A stretch of 6,608 nt of DNA from Holophagae bacterium (lineage in GTDB: Bacteria > Acidobacteriota > Thermoanaerobaculia > Thermoanaerobaculales > Sulfomarinibacteraceae), in the NCBI GenBank assembly GCA_030637505.1, contig DAOWGJ010000081.1, forward strand, positions 1-6,608, in the 5' to 3' direction. Both the position numbers and the translations under genes were made by a program. This document shows, in pieces, positions 1 through 5,583 of this stretch (position 1 is the first letter of the stretch; every line of letters begins with the position of its first letter). The notes beneath the pieces are model-generated. The model saw nothing but the letters and a program-made list of their open reading frames with translations. It did not search any database and had not been told where the DNA came from.

Positions 1-128
1 CTGATAAAAACCGCCAGATTATCCGTCAGTCGCTCTTGTCCCACGAAATCTTCGAGTCGGCGCGGCCGGATCCCCTCCTCGAAACTGAGTTCTGTTCCGT
101 CACGATCGGGCTCAAGCACATCACTCAT
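1..128 (-). CDS. ruvB: Holliday junction branch-migration motor RuvB, N-terminal fragment
   Basis: RuvB is the hexameric AAA+ ATPase that pumps DNA through the RuvA-bound Holliday junction during recombinational repair. Only the first 42 codons lie in the window; the rest runs off the left edge. The visible part contains the typical RuvB opening: an acidic, variable tail of about 18 residues, then GIRPRRLEDFVGQERLTDNL, which matches the conserved segment just before the AAA+ core. The Walker motifs are outside the window. The ATG at 128-126 is the start because an in-frame TAG lies three codons upstream, and a purine-rich GGGTGAGG stretch sits just before it. It follows ruvA by 57 bases on the same strand, the usual ruvAB pairing, so co-transcription is likely. 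Identification rests on the conserved segment plus the ruvA neighbour. Confidence 0.93.
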   Translation of the reverse strand, partial: MSDVLEPDRDGTELSFEEGIRPRRLEDFVGQERLTDNLAVFI

Positions 129-185
129 GGCCTCACCCTAGCAGAGACGGAGAGGTATTTGCACAACCTACTGAGGATTTAGGGG

Positions 186-758
186 TTAGGATGTCAGAAT
201 CTGAAGGGCTTGCCGGATCAGGCCACCCAGGTCACCCGCCTCGGGGAGGGCCCGTACGGCGTTGACGGCCCGAGAGGCCTCTCGCTCCGAGTAGCCCAGG
301 TTGATCAAGGCTGACACCGCATCGAGCACCGGATCCTCTTCGCTCACCGTCCCACCCAAATGACTCAAACGCCCCTCGAGTTCGAGAACGATCCGTTCCG
401 CGGTTTTTCGTCCAACGCCGGGAGTCCGCTGAATCCGTCGGAAGTCACGGCTTTCTACAGCCTCGGCCAAATCGCCCGGAGACATCCCGGACAGAACCGC
501 CAGTGCGATCCGTGGGCCGACGCCGGATATGCCGATTAACCGCTTGAATGCACCCAGTTCATTGCGGTTGGGGAAGCCGTAGAGAACGATGGCGTCGTCC
601 CGCACATGGGTGTGAATCCACAGCGCAGAACGTTCGTTGGTCCCGACGGTCTCCAACGACCGCAGGGTTGTCGACACCAGATATCCTACGCCTCCGGAAT
701 CGATCAGCACCGTGCCGGGCTCGAGTTGGTGGAGGCGCCCCTCCAGCCGGCCGATCAC
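186..758 (-). CDS. ruvA: Holliday junction DNA helicase subunit RuvA
   Basis: RuvA binds the four-way junction as a tetramer and loads the RuvB motor. The protein has 190 residues, a normal length. Domain I (about 1-63) is the OB-fold, opening with MIGRLEGRL and carrying the acidic pair D54-D55 in VRDDAIVLYGF, which matches the acidic pin that separates strands at the crossover. Two helix-hairpin-helix motifs follow: LIGISGVGPRIALAVLSG (74-91) and IQRTPGVGRKTAERIVLEL (109-127). After an acidic linker (135-145), the C-terminal helical domain III (about 146-188) is the part that contacts RuvB. The start is GTG at 758. Upstream in frame there is no ATG, GTG or TTG before a TGA, and GAGGG lies 8 bases before the GTG. 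The gene follows the ppiD-like gene by 51 bases. The GTG is overlapped by the stop of a 13-codon frame, which may couple translation. No ruvC is visible next to it. Confidence 0.97.
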   Translation of the reverse strand: MIGRLEGRLHQLEPGTVLIDSGGVGYLVSTTLRSLETVGTNERSALWIHTHVRDDAIVLYGFPNRNELGAFKRLIGISGVGPRIALAVLSGMSPGDLAEAVESRDFRRIQRTPGVGRKTAERIVLELEGRLSHLGGTVSEEDPVLDAVSALINLGYSEREASRAVNAVRALPEAGDLGGLIRQALQILTS

Positions 759-796
759 GGTTCGAACCCTCGTGGCCCGGTTTCGGGCGTCCTCAT
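755..796 (-). CDS. Possible 13-aa leader peptide overlapping the ruvA start
   Basis: In the 51-base gap between ppiD and ruvA there is an ATG (796-794) preceded by AGGAG (806-802) with a 5-base spacer. This is better placed than the ruvA site itself. It reads MRTPETGPRGFEP and stops at TGA 757-755, overlapping the ruvA GTG start as GTGA. The sequence shows the frame, the Shine-Dalgarno match and the overlap. Translational coupling into ruvA is inference. The peptide resembles nothing I recognise, and its sequence may not matter. A frame this short can arise by chance, and the GAGGG site lets ruvA start on its own. Confidence 0.35.
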   Translation of the reverse strand: MRTPETGPRGFEP

Positions 797-809
797 CTCA
801 GCTCCTGAG

Positions 810-2756
810 TCATCCCTTGGGTGCAAACTGAGCCACCAACTGGGTGTTGACCGTCACTGAAATCTCTCGGCGCCGCTCGTTGATGATCGCACTCATCAAT
901 CGATCGGCCCGCTCACCCATTAACTGGCGACGTTTGACTTCGAGTTCGCCTTCGATCTCCGCAGGATCAACCAAGGTCAACTGTTCAATGCCAGCCACGA
1001 CGACGCCTCGCTCGGACAGCGTGATGGGACCGACGACATCACCGACGTCGGCGCCGAAGACCGCCGAATCGAGAGTCGGCATCACGCCAAGAGCACCATA
1101 AGCCGTGCTGCGCCGATGTGCCTGAACATCGACGACCGTCGTGTTGTTTTCCTCGGCCAACGCGACGATATCACCGCCGCCACGCCATGCTTCGGCAACT
1201 GCCAACCCACGCTCGTGTGCCATCGCCATCCCCAGCTCCCGCCGGAGATGCTGTTCGACTTCAGCCCTGGCCGTCTCGAAATCAGGCACTCCCTCGGGAC
1301 GGATTTCCTTGAGTTGCCATACGATCCAGCCGCGCGGAATCACCCGGGGACCACCTATCGACCCTTCATCAGCCTCGAAGATCTGCTTGGTGAACGCGGG
1401 ATCGGAACCGGTGCCGGGGATCGTCTCACCGGCGCCGAACAGCGGACTCTCATTGAGAACCAACGCGTCGTCTTCATCGGCGATGATCTGCCAGGCCTCA
1501 TCGCTGTCCGGGCGTTCGCCGGTCACACGCTTGGCGAGGGCGCCGGCACGAACCTCAGCCTCAGAGGCGGCATGGTTCTCGAGATACTGGAAGCGAACGT
1601 CTTCGATGACCTCATCCAAGGGTCGAATCCGATCTGGGCGGTATCCAATGATCTTGATGATGTGGTAGCCGAATTGGCTCTTGACCGGGCCGACCAGGTC
1701 ACCCGGCTTGGCTCCGAAGACCGCCTCTTCGAATTCTTTGACCATTCGGCCACGGCCGAACCAGCCCAGGTCACCGCCGTTGTCTTTGGATCCTGGGTCG
1801 TCAGAATGGATCTTCGCCAATTCTCCGAAGTCCGCTCCACTCCGGGCCAACTGTGCCACCTGCCCAGCCTTGAACTCTGCGGTAGCGGCCTCGTCGCCGG
1901 AGGCGCCCGGATCCAGCCGAATCAAGATGTGGTTTGCCTGAATCTGCTCGCCCTCTCGAAAACCATCCTTGTTTTCGTTGTAATACTGCTCGAGGTCGGC
2001 ATCATCAACCTCAAGCAATCGACGGAGTTTGTTGGTTTCAACCACCAGATAGCGGATGACCCGTTCCTCGTCGCGACGAAAATCCTCACGGTGGCCGTCA
2101 AAATACTCTCGTGCTGCGGGCTCATCCACACTGACTTCCGAAAGATAACGCTCATACCGGAACTGGACAGCCTGTACCGAAGCCTGCTCCCGCTCCTGCC
2201 GAATCCGTTCGGTGACCTCGGCGTCGCTGACCCATATGCCTTCAACCATCATCGTCTGGAGTTTTTCCAGGAGAAGCTCCTCTTCGAGTTGAGCCTCGAA
2301 ATCCCGGGAATTGGTCCGGTTGGCACGAAGGACCCTGTTGTAACTCTCTTGGCCGACGAACTGCCCGGATTCATCGGTGAACACAGGCAACGAAAGAACC
2401 CGGGCACGGATCTCCGCCTCGGAAACCACGAGGCCGGCATCCTGGGCCTCGTCCAGCATCAGTTGACGCTCGACAATTTGCTGAACGGCCTGTTCACCGA
2501 GGTTGATTTGGTTCTTGAACTGGTCCCAGTTGTCCCCCAGTTGACGCTCGTAGAGGTCCTGGAGTCTTCGAACTTGCTCGACGAACGCTTGCTCGCCAAT
2601 CTCCCGATTTCCGATCTTGACGGCAGCCTCGGATCGACCGCCGCCTCCCCGTCCGGAGCCCCAGTCGACAAACACCAGAAGAACAAACACGATCACAACG
2701 CCCCAGAGCACGAACTTCAGATGTCTGAGATTGTCACGAAGCCATTTCAGAGCCAT
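810..2756 (-). CDS. ppiD: PpiD/SurA-type membrane-anchored peptidyl-prolyl cis-trans isomerase (periplasmic folding chaperone)
   Basis: This 648-residue protein has the PpiD layout and a length close to the family norm. A short basic N-terminus (MALKWLRDNLRHLK) is followed by a hydrophobic segment at about 15-31 that anchors the protein with the bulk in the periplasm. A Gly-rich linker (33-41) comes next, then a SurA-N-like helical chaperone region (about 44-260). A parvulin domain (about 271-372) has NHILI with H276, the HSDD motif (317-320), GGDLGWFGRGRMV and the closing FGYHII with H365. These landmarks suggest a catalytically competent domain. Two further C-terminal segments, about 431-485 and 552-592, resemble the second half of a parvulin fold (DPAFTKQIFEADEGSIGGP and LDSAVFGADVGDVVGPITL) but lack the HILI half, so they look like degenerate copies. 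The ATG at 2756 has GAGGAG 6 bases upstream. The role is inferred as folding of exported and outer-membrane proteins near the translocon. It heads the group with ruvAB. Confidence 0.88.
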   Translation of the reverse strand: MALKWLRDNLRHLKFVLWGVVIVFVLLVFVDWGSGRGGGGRSEAAVKIGNREIGEQAFVEQVRRLQDLYERQLGDNWDQFKNQINLGEQAVQQIVERQLMLDEAQDAGLVVSEAEIRARVLSLPVFTDESGQFVGQESYNRVLRANRTNSRDFEAQLEEELLLEKLQTMMVEGIWVSDAEVTERIRQEREQASVQAVQFRYERYLSEVSVDEPAAREYFDGHREDFRRDEERVIRYLVVETNKLRRLLEVDDADLEQYYNENKDGFREGEQIQANHILIRLDPGASGDEAATAEFKAGQVAQLARSGADFGELAKIHSDDPGSKDNGGDLGWFGRGRMVKEFEEAVFGAKPGDLVGPVKSQFGYHIIKIIGYRPDRIRPLDEVIEDVRFQYLENHAASEAEVRAGALAKRVTGERPDSDEAWQIIADEDDALVLNESPLFGAGETIPGTGSDPAFTKQIFEADEGSIGGPRVIPRGWIVWQLKEIRPEGVPDFETARAEVEQHLRRELGMAMAHERGLAVAEAWRGGGDIVALAEENNTTVVDVQAHRRSTAYGALGVMPTLDSAVFGADVGDVVGPITLSERGVVVAGIEQLTLVDPAEIEGELEVKRRQLMGERADRLMSAIINERRREISVTVNTQLVAQFAPKG

Positions 2757-2797
2757 GCGCGTCTCCTCGCCCTATTGCGGTTCACTCACCGACATGC

Positions 2798-2819
2798 CGG
2801 ACCCGGCCAACCCGGTCCG
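2798..2819 (-). other. GC-rich hairpin in the ppiD leader
   Basis: Read on the minus strand, CGGACCGG (2819-2812) can pair with CCGGGTCCG (2806-2798). This gives 8 base pairs with one bulged G at 2804 and a 5-base GTTGG loop. No T-run follows on either strand, so it is not an intrinsic terminator. It lies about 40 bases before the ppiD start and leaves the Shine-Dalgarno site free. Pairing is seen in the sequence; any regulatory role is unknown. Confidence 0.45.
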
Positions 2820-2855
2820 CCGGCGAATCGTCAGCGAGGACCCTTCAAGAGTGTT

Positions 2856-2880
2856 CCCCGAAGACTCAAAACCTCCGGGG
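2856..2880 (-). other. Predicted 5'-terminal stem-loop of the ppiD transcript
   Basis: On the minus strand, CCCCGGAGG (2880-2872) pairs with TCTTCGGGG (2864-2856) as nine pairs including two G-U wobbles, closing a 7-base TTTTGAG loop. The wobbles would be A-C mismatches in an RNA of the opposite strand, so the hairpin favours the ppiD direction. If the proposed promoter is used, transcription would begin within a base or two of this stem. A stem at the extreme 5' end can stabilise an mRNA. The fold is by eye and no energy was computed. Confidence 0.4.
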
Positions 2881-2886
2881 GGGCGC

Positions 2887-2915
2887 AGTGTAGCCCAGAG
2901 GTCTTCGACACGCAA
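2887..2915 (-). promoter_or_regulatory. Candidate sigma70-type promoter for ppiD-ruvA-ruvB
   Basis: On the minus strand, TTGCGT (2915-2910) and TACACT (2892-2887) are separated by 17 bases. The -10 box matches the consensus at 4 of 6 positions and the -35 at its first three. The start point would be near 2880, giving a leader of about 124 bases. The location, direction and spacing fit; the -35 is weak. It touches the opposing promoter proposed for the mre group. Confidence 0.42.
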
Positions 2916-2934
2916 GAGAAGCAGCGTAGATACT
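2905..2934 (+). promoter_or_regulatory. Candidate sigma70-type promoter for fecR-mreBCD
   Basis: TCGACA (2905-2910, 5 of 6 with the consensus -35) and GATACT (2929-2934, 4 of 6 with the -10) are 18 bases apart. The predicted start point is near 2941, about 43 bases before the TTG start. This is the only reasonable pair I found upstream of the plus-strand group. It is inferred from consensus only, and the sigma factor preferences of this organism are unknown. Confidence 0.4.
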
Positions 2935-2965
2935 TGCTCCTTGAAAAGCAGCATGTTACTGTCCA

Positions 2966-2974
2966 AAAGGAGGT
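2966..2974 (+). promoter_or_regulatory. Strong Shine-Dalgarno site that sets the TTG start of the FecR-domain gene
   Basis: AAAGGAGGT is a near-complete complement of the 16S rRNA 3' tail. It ends 9 bases before the TTG at 2984. No ATG or GTG with comparable spacing is available in that frame, and the next in-frame ATG is codon 41, beyond the membrane segment. This site is therefore the main reason to accept the TTG start. The strong site may offset the weak start codon. Confidence 0.8.
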
Positions 2975-2983
2975 TTAACCCCA

Positions 2984-4408
2984 TTGGCGCGCGGCATCGA
3001 ACTTGACTGGGTCGTCATCAGGATCAACACGATTGGCAAGATAGTCGCAGTGGGCCTCACTGCGGTTCTTGCCGCTGCTCTGTTGGTCTTGGTTCACTAC
3101 CGTATGAACCCAACCCCCGACGTCGCTGCCCGCAGGGCTATTCGAAAGGCCGAACGGGCTCAGTACCGCGCTGAAAACGCCAGTCTTCCGGAGAGTTGGA
3201 AAAGCGAGGTCGTCCAGGCGACTCAGCAGTTGGGTGATGCCAAAACGGCCTACGGGGACGAATCGTTTGACCAAGCCCACGACTTGGCGGAAAACGCTCG
3301 ATTACGATTCGCCGCCCTGGCAGGCGCCGGAGCACGTTCCACCGTGGGTGTAGGCCAGTTTCACAGCATCGATGGGCGCGTCACCATTCAGCACGTCGGT
3401 TCCTCGGGCTGGGAGATGGCCAAGCCCAGAATGCCGGTATTCAACGGTGATTTCGTCAAGACCGGCAGTCATGGATCGGCGGAAATCCTTTTTTCCGACG
3501 GTACGCTCTTCAATGTTGCCCCAAATTCTCTGCTCGAGATTCATCACAGTGACCCCACCTCCGCTGACTCCGGCACGGTCAAGATGGTCGTGGGCAGGAT
3601 CAACGTCTCCACCGGACGTTCTTCCTCGATGGTGGAGACCGATTCGATCGAGACTCGCATCGAACGAGACAGCCGCGTCGCTGTCGATGTCGGAGAGGGT
3701 GCCCAGGACACCGTTGTTTCGATTTTTTCCGGACGAGCGATTCTACGCAACGATACCGGGCAACAGATTCGCCTGGGGACACGGCAGCAGATTGCGGCCA
3801 CCACGGGAGGATCGTTCAGGGAACATCAGCAAATCCCCAAGGCGCCTGATCTCCTCGGCCCAGTAAACAACGCTGCGTTTGACATTCGCGACGATCCGCT
3901 GATTCAGCTTCAATGGTCCGAAGCTTCCGGAGCTCGCGGTGTCAAGATTCAGGTCAGTCGGTCGAAAAGCTTTCCTTTATCCGACCTCGATATCGACTCA
4001 CCGGTTATCACGGGGACCAAGGCTCAGCTCCAGGCCATCCATCCGGGGACCTACTTCTGGCGCCTGGCCAGCGTTCACGATGATGAGATCATCTCCGAGT
4101 GGAGCACGATTCGACGGTTTCGCATTCACTCGCCCGAACACCGGCAGGTCATTCGCGATCTCGACCCGCCAGACCTTGATGTCGCTCAGATCCGGCAACT
4201 TGGTCACCTATTTATTGTCGAAGGACGGACCGAAATGGGTGCAACGGTGACGATCAACGGCACCAACGTCGAAACCGACAACCGCGGTCGCTTCCGAAGG
4301 GCCGTCGAAGTTCATAGAATCGGATGGAACGATATCGTCATCCGATCCACCGACCCGGCCGGGAATATGATCAGCCGTCGGGAACGAGTATTTCTGGAGG
4401 AATTTTAA
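2984..4408 (+). CDS. Membrane-anchored FecR-domain envelope protein with C-terminal beta-sandwich modules, upstream of mreB
   Basis: The protein has 474 residues and is not a gene I can name. A short cytoplasmic tail precedes one hydrophobic segment (about 18-38, TIGKIVAVGLTAVLAAALLV), which should anchor it with the remainder in the periplasm. Residues 48-112 are Ala-rich and charged, ending in a QAHDLAENARLRFAAL helix, and look like a helical hairpin. Residues 122-275 match the FecR pattern: GRVTIQHVG, DFVKTGSHGSAEILFSDGT, LFNVAPNSLLEI, GRINVST, and a repeated VSIFSGRAIL...GTRQQI strand pattern. Residues 286-383 look like a fibronectin-III-type domain (YFWRLASV, EWSTIRRFRI). Residues 394-474 resemble a small Ig-like or glucodextranase-B-like module (VEGRTEMGATVTINGTNVETD...GWNDIVIRSTDPAGN). 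The TAA stop is followed directly by the mreB ATG, so the two are co-transcribed and probably coupled. No sigma factor gene is adjacent, which argues against a classical FecR iron-signalling role. A wall or elongasome partner is inferred from position only. Confidence 0.85.
   Translation: MARGIELDWVVIRINTIGKIVAVGLTAVLAAALLVLVHYRMNPTPDVAARRAIRKAERAQYRAENASLPESWKSEVVQATQQLGDAKTAYGDESFDQAHDLAENARLRFAALAGAGARSTVGVGQFHSIDGRVTIQHVGSSGWEMAKPRMPVFNGDFVKTGSHGSAEILFSDGTLFNVAPNSLLEIHHSDPTSADSGTVKMVVGRINVSTGRSSSMVETDSIETRIERDSRVAVDVGEGAQDTVVSIFSGRAILRNDTGQQIRLGTRQQIAATTGGSFREHQQIPKAPDLLGPVNNAAFDIRDDPLIQLQWSEASGARGVKIQVSRSKSFPLSDLDIDSPVITGTKAQLQAIHPGTYFWRLASVHDDEIISEWSTIRRFRIHSPEHRQVIRDLDPPDLDVAQIRQLGHLFIVEGRTEMGATVTINGTNVETDNRGRFRRAVEVHRIGWNDIVIRSTDPAGNMISRRERVFLEEF
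4396..4400 (+). promoter_or_regulatory. Shine-Dalgarno site of mreB, inside the end of the FecR-domain gene
   Basis: GGAGG lies in the last codons of the upstream gene and ends 8 bases before the mreB ATG at 4409. The upstream stop TAA (4406-4408) falls between site and start. Ribosomes finishing the FecR-domain gene therefore terminate directly beside the mreB initiation site, an arrangement that favours coupled translation. Confidence 0.75.
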
Positions 4409-5434
4409 ATGGGACTTTCCAGCCTTCTTGGGCTGTTTTCATCCGACCTGGCAATAGACCTGGGTACGGCCAACACGCTGGTGTTTGTCCGCGGCCGCGG
4501 AATTACCGTGTGCGAACCTTCGATTGTCGCTGTCAACCGAGTCACCAATCGTGTTGAGGCCGTGGGCGCCAAGGCCAAGGAAATGCTGGGCAAGACCCCG
4601 GGGAACATTCAGGCCATTCGACCGATGAAAGATGGTGTCATCGCCGATTTCGACGTCACTGAAAGAATGTTGGAGCACTTCATCCGACAAGCCAATGGAC
4701 GCTCGTTCCTCGTCAGGCCCAGAATCGTCATCTCGGTGCCGTCGGAGATCACACAGGTCGAGAAACGGGCGGTCAAGGACACCGCCTTGAAAGCGGGGGC
4801 CAGCGAGGTTTTTCTGATCGAACAGGCGATGGCTGCGGCCATCGGGGCCGGACTGCCAATCACTGAACCCTCAGGCAACATGATCCTGGACATCGGAGGC
4901 GGCACATCGGATGTTGCCGTCATTTCCTTCGCCGGCGTCGTCCATGCGCGTTCGGTTCGGGTCGCCGGCAACGAGATGGACGAAGCGATCATCTTGTACC
5001 TGAAAAAGAAGTACAACCTCCTTCTCGGGGAGCGAACGGCGGAGCAGATCAAGATGGAGATCGGATCCGCCTATCCTCTCGACGAGCCTTTGACAATGGA
5101 CGTCAAGGGAAGAGACCTGGTGGAGGGTGTTCCCAAGAGCTTGAGGGTTTCCGACGAGGAGATCCGAGAGGCCCTGGCGGAGACCGTCAGTACCATTATC
5201 GACGCCGTCAGAAACGCCCTGGAAAAAACGCCGCCGGAACTGTCGGCGGATATCATGGACAAGGGCATTATCCTTGCCGGCGGGGGATCACTCCTGAAAA
5301 ACCTTGATAAACGACTGAGGGAGGAGACCGGGCTTCCGGTCAGCCACTGTGAGGAACCCAGTTCTGCGGTGGTTCGGGGTACCGGCATGATGTTGACCAA
5401 TATCGATCTCCTTCGAAAGATCGCAATCGATTGA
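4409..5434 (+). CDS. mreB: Rod shape-determining actin homologue MreB
   Basis: MreB forms membrane-bound antiparallel filaments under the inner membrane and guides the elongation machinery that inserts lateral peptidoglycan. The 341 residues match the family length closely. All actin-fold nucleotide motifs are present: phosphate 1 at 17-24 (DLGTANTL), the connecting segment with catalytic E138 in EQAMAAAIGAGLP, phosphate 2 at 160-169 (LDIGGGTSDV with D161), and the adenosine motif at 288-294 (ILAGGGS). The hydrophobic opening MGLSSLLGLF could serve as the membrane-binding amphipathic helix known in many MreBs. The gene abuts the FecR-domain gene with no spacer and is followed by mreC and mreD, the usual order. 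I see no truncation or altered active-site residue. Identification is firm. Confidence 0.98.
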   Translation: MGLSSLLGLFSSDLAIDLGTANTLVFVRGRGITVCEPSIVAVNRVTNRVEAVGAKAKEMLGKTPGNIQAIRPMKDGVIADFDVTERMLEHFIRQANGRSFLVRPRIVISVPSEITQVEKRAVKDTALKAGASEVFLIEQAMAAAIGAGLPITEPSGNMILDIGGGTSDVAVISFAGVVHARSVRVAGNEMDEAIILYLKKKYNLLLGERTAEQIKMEIGSAYPLDEPLTMDVKGRDLVEGVPKSLRVSDEEIREALAETVSTIIDAVRNALEKTPPELSADIMDKGIILAGGGSLLKNLDKRLREETGLPVSHCEEPSSAVVRGTGMMLTNIDLLRKIAID

Positions 5435-5445
5435 CCGTGGGGGCT

Positions 5446-5583
5446 ATGGGCACTCGCGTTAACTCAACAGAGGATTCAACGCAAAGGGGTGTTTTTCGGC
5501 AGGATCAGGCCATTGCCTGTGCCCATTCCGGCTCCATGGAAACGAGTCCCTCCCTCCGGGTGTACAACTGGATCGGCGCATGA
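5446..5583 (+). CDS. Possible small 45-aa protein between mreB and mreC
   Basis: The 145-base gap after mreB contains an uninterrupted frame from ATG 5446 to TGA 5581-5583. Its stop overlaps the mreC ATG as ATGA, the same junction found between mreC and mreD. The product would be 45 residues, opening MGTRVNSTEDSTQRGVF and ending SPSLRVYNWIGA, hydrophilic with no membrane segment or signal peptide. I do not recognise it. The run GGGGG (5439-5443) lies before the ATG but only 2 bases away, a poor spacing. Codons are mixed and include two TCA and one AGG, so composition does not settle whether it is translated. In its favour, mreC itself has no convincing Shine-Dalgarno sequence and would benefit from coupling. 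An internal ATG at 5536 would give only 15 residues. Confidence 0.35.
   Translation: MGTRVNSTEDSTQRGVFRQDQAIACAHSGSMETSPSLRVYNWIGA

Noticed and set aside
126..167. A short TTG-initiated minus-strand frame in the ruvA-ruvB gap ending in a TGA that overlaps the ruvB ATG.
   Set aside because: There is no properly spaced ribosome site for its start, and the overlap follows automatically from the ruvB second codon beginning with A. It is much weaker than the leader frame before ruvA.
1116..2978. A 620-codon open frame on the plus strand opposite the ppiD-like gene.
   Set aside because: Its codons pair exactly with those of the minus-strand gene (same phase), so it stays open simply because that gene avoids TTA, CTA and TCA codons here, as expected at this GC. 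The translation shows no domain, while the opposite strand has clear PpiD motifs.
2772..2984. A 70-codon minus-strand frame filling the intergenic region just before ppiD.
   Set aside because: It has no Shine-Dalgarno before its ATG, overlaps the start of the FecR-domain gene and both candidate promoters, and shows no recognisable motif. The region is better read as promoters and leader.
2984..4408. Reading the FecR-domain gene as a TonB-type iron-signalling regulator.
   Set aside because: No ECF sigma factor or TonB-dependent receptor gene is adjacent, the N-terminus is a simple anchor rather than a FecR sigma-binding region, and the C-terminus has beta-sandwich modules instead of a signalling domain.
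4489..4500. A 12-base perfect palindrome CCGCGGCCGCGG inside mreB.
   Set aside because: It encodes the Arg/Gly-rich turn RGRG of the actin fold in a GC-rich gene, and nothing around it suggests an operator or an attachment site.
5435..5579. A terminator or separate promoter in the mreB-mreC spacer.
   Set aside because: I found no stem followed by a T-run. The TTGACC at 5431-5436 has no acceptable -10 box at 16-19 bases, so read-through from mreB is the simpler view.
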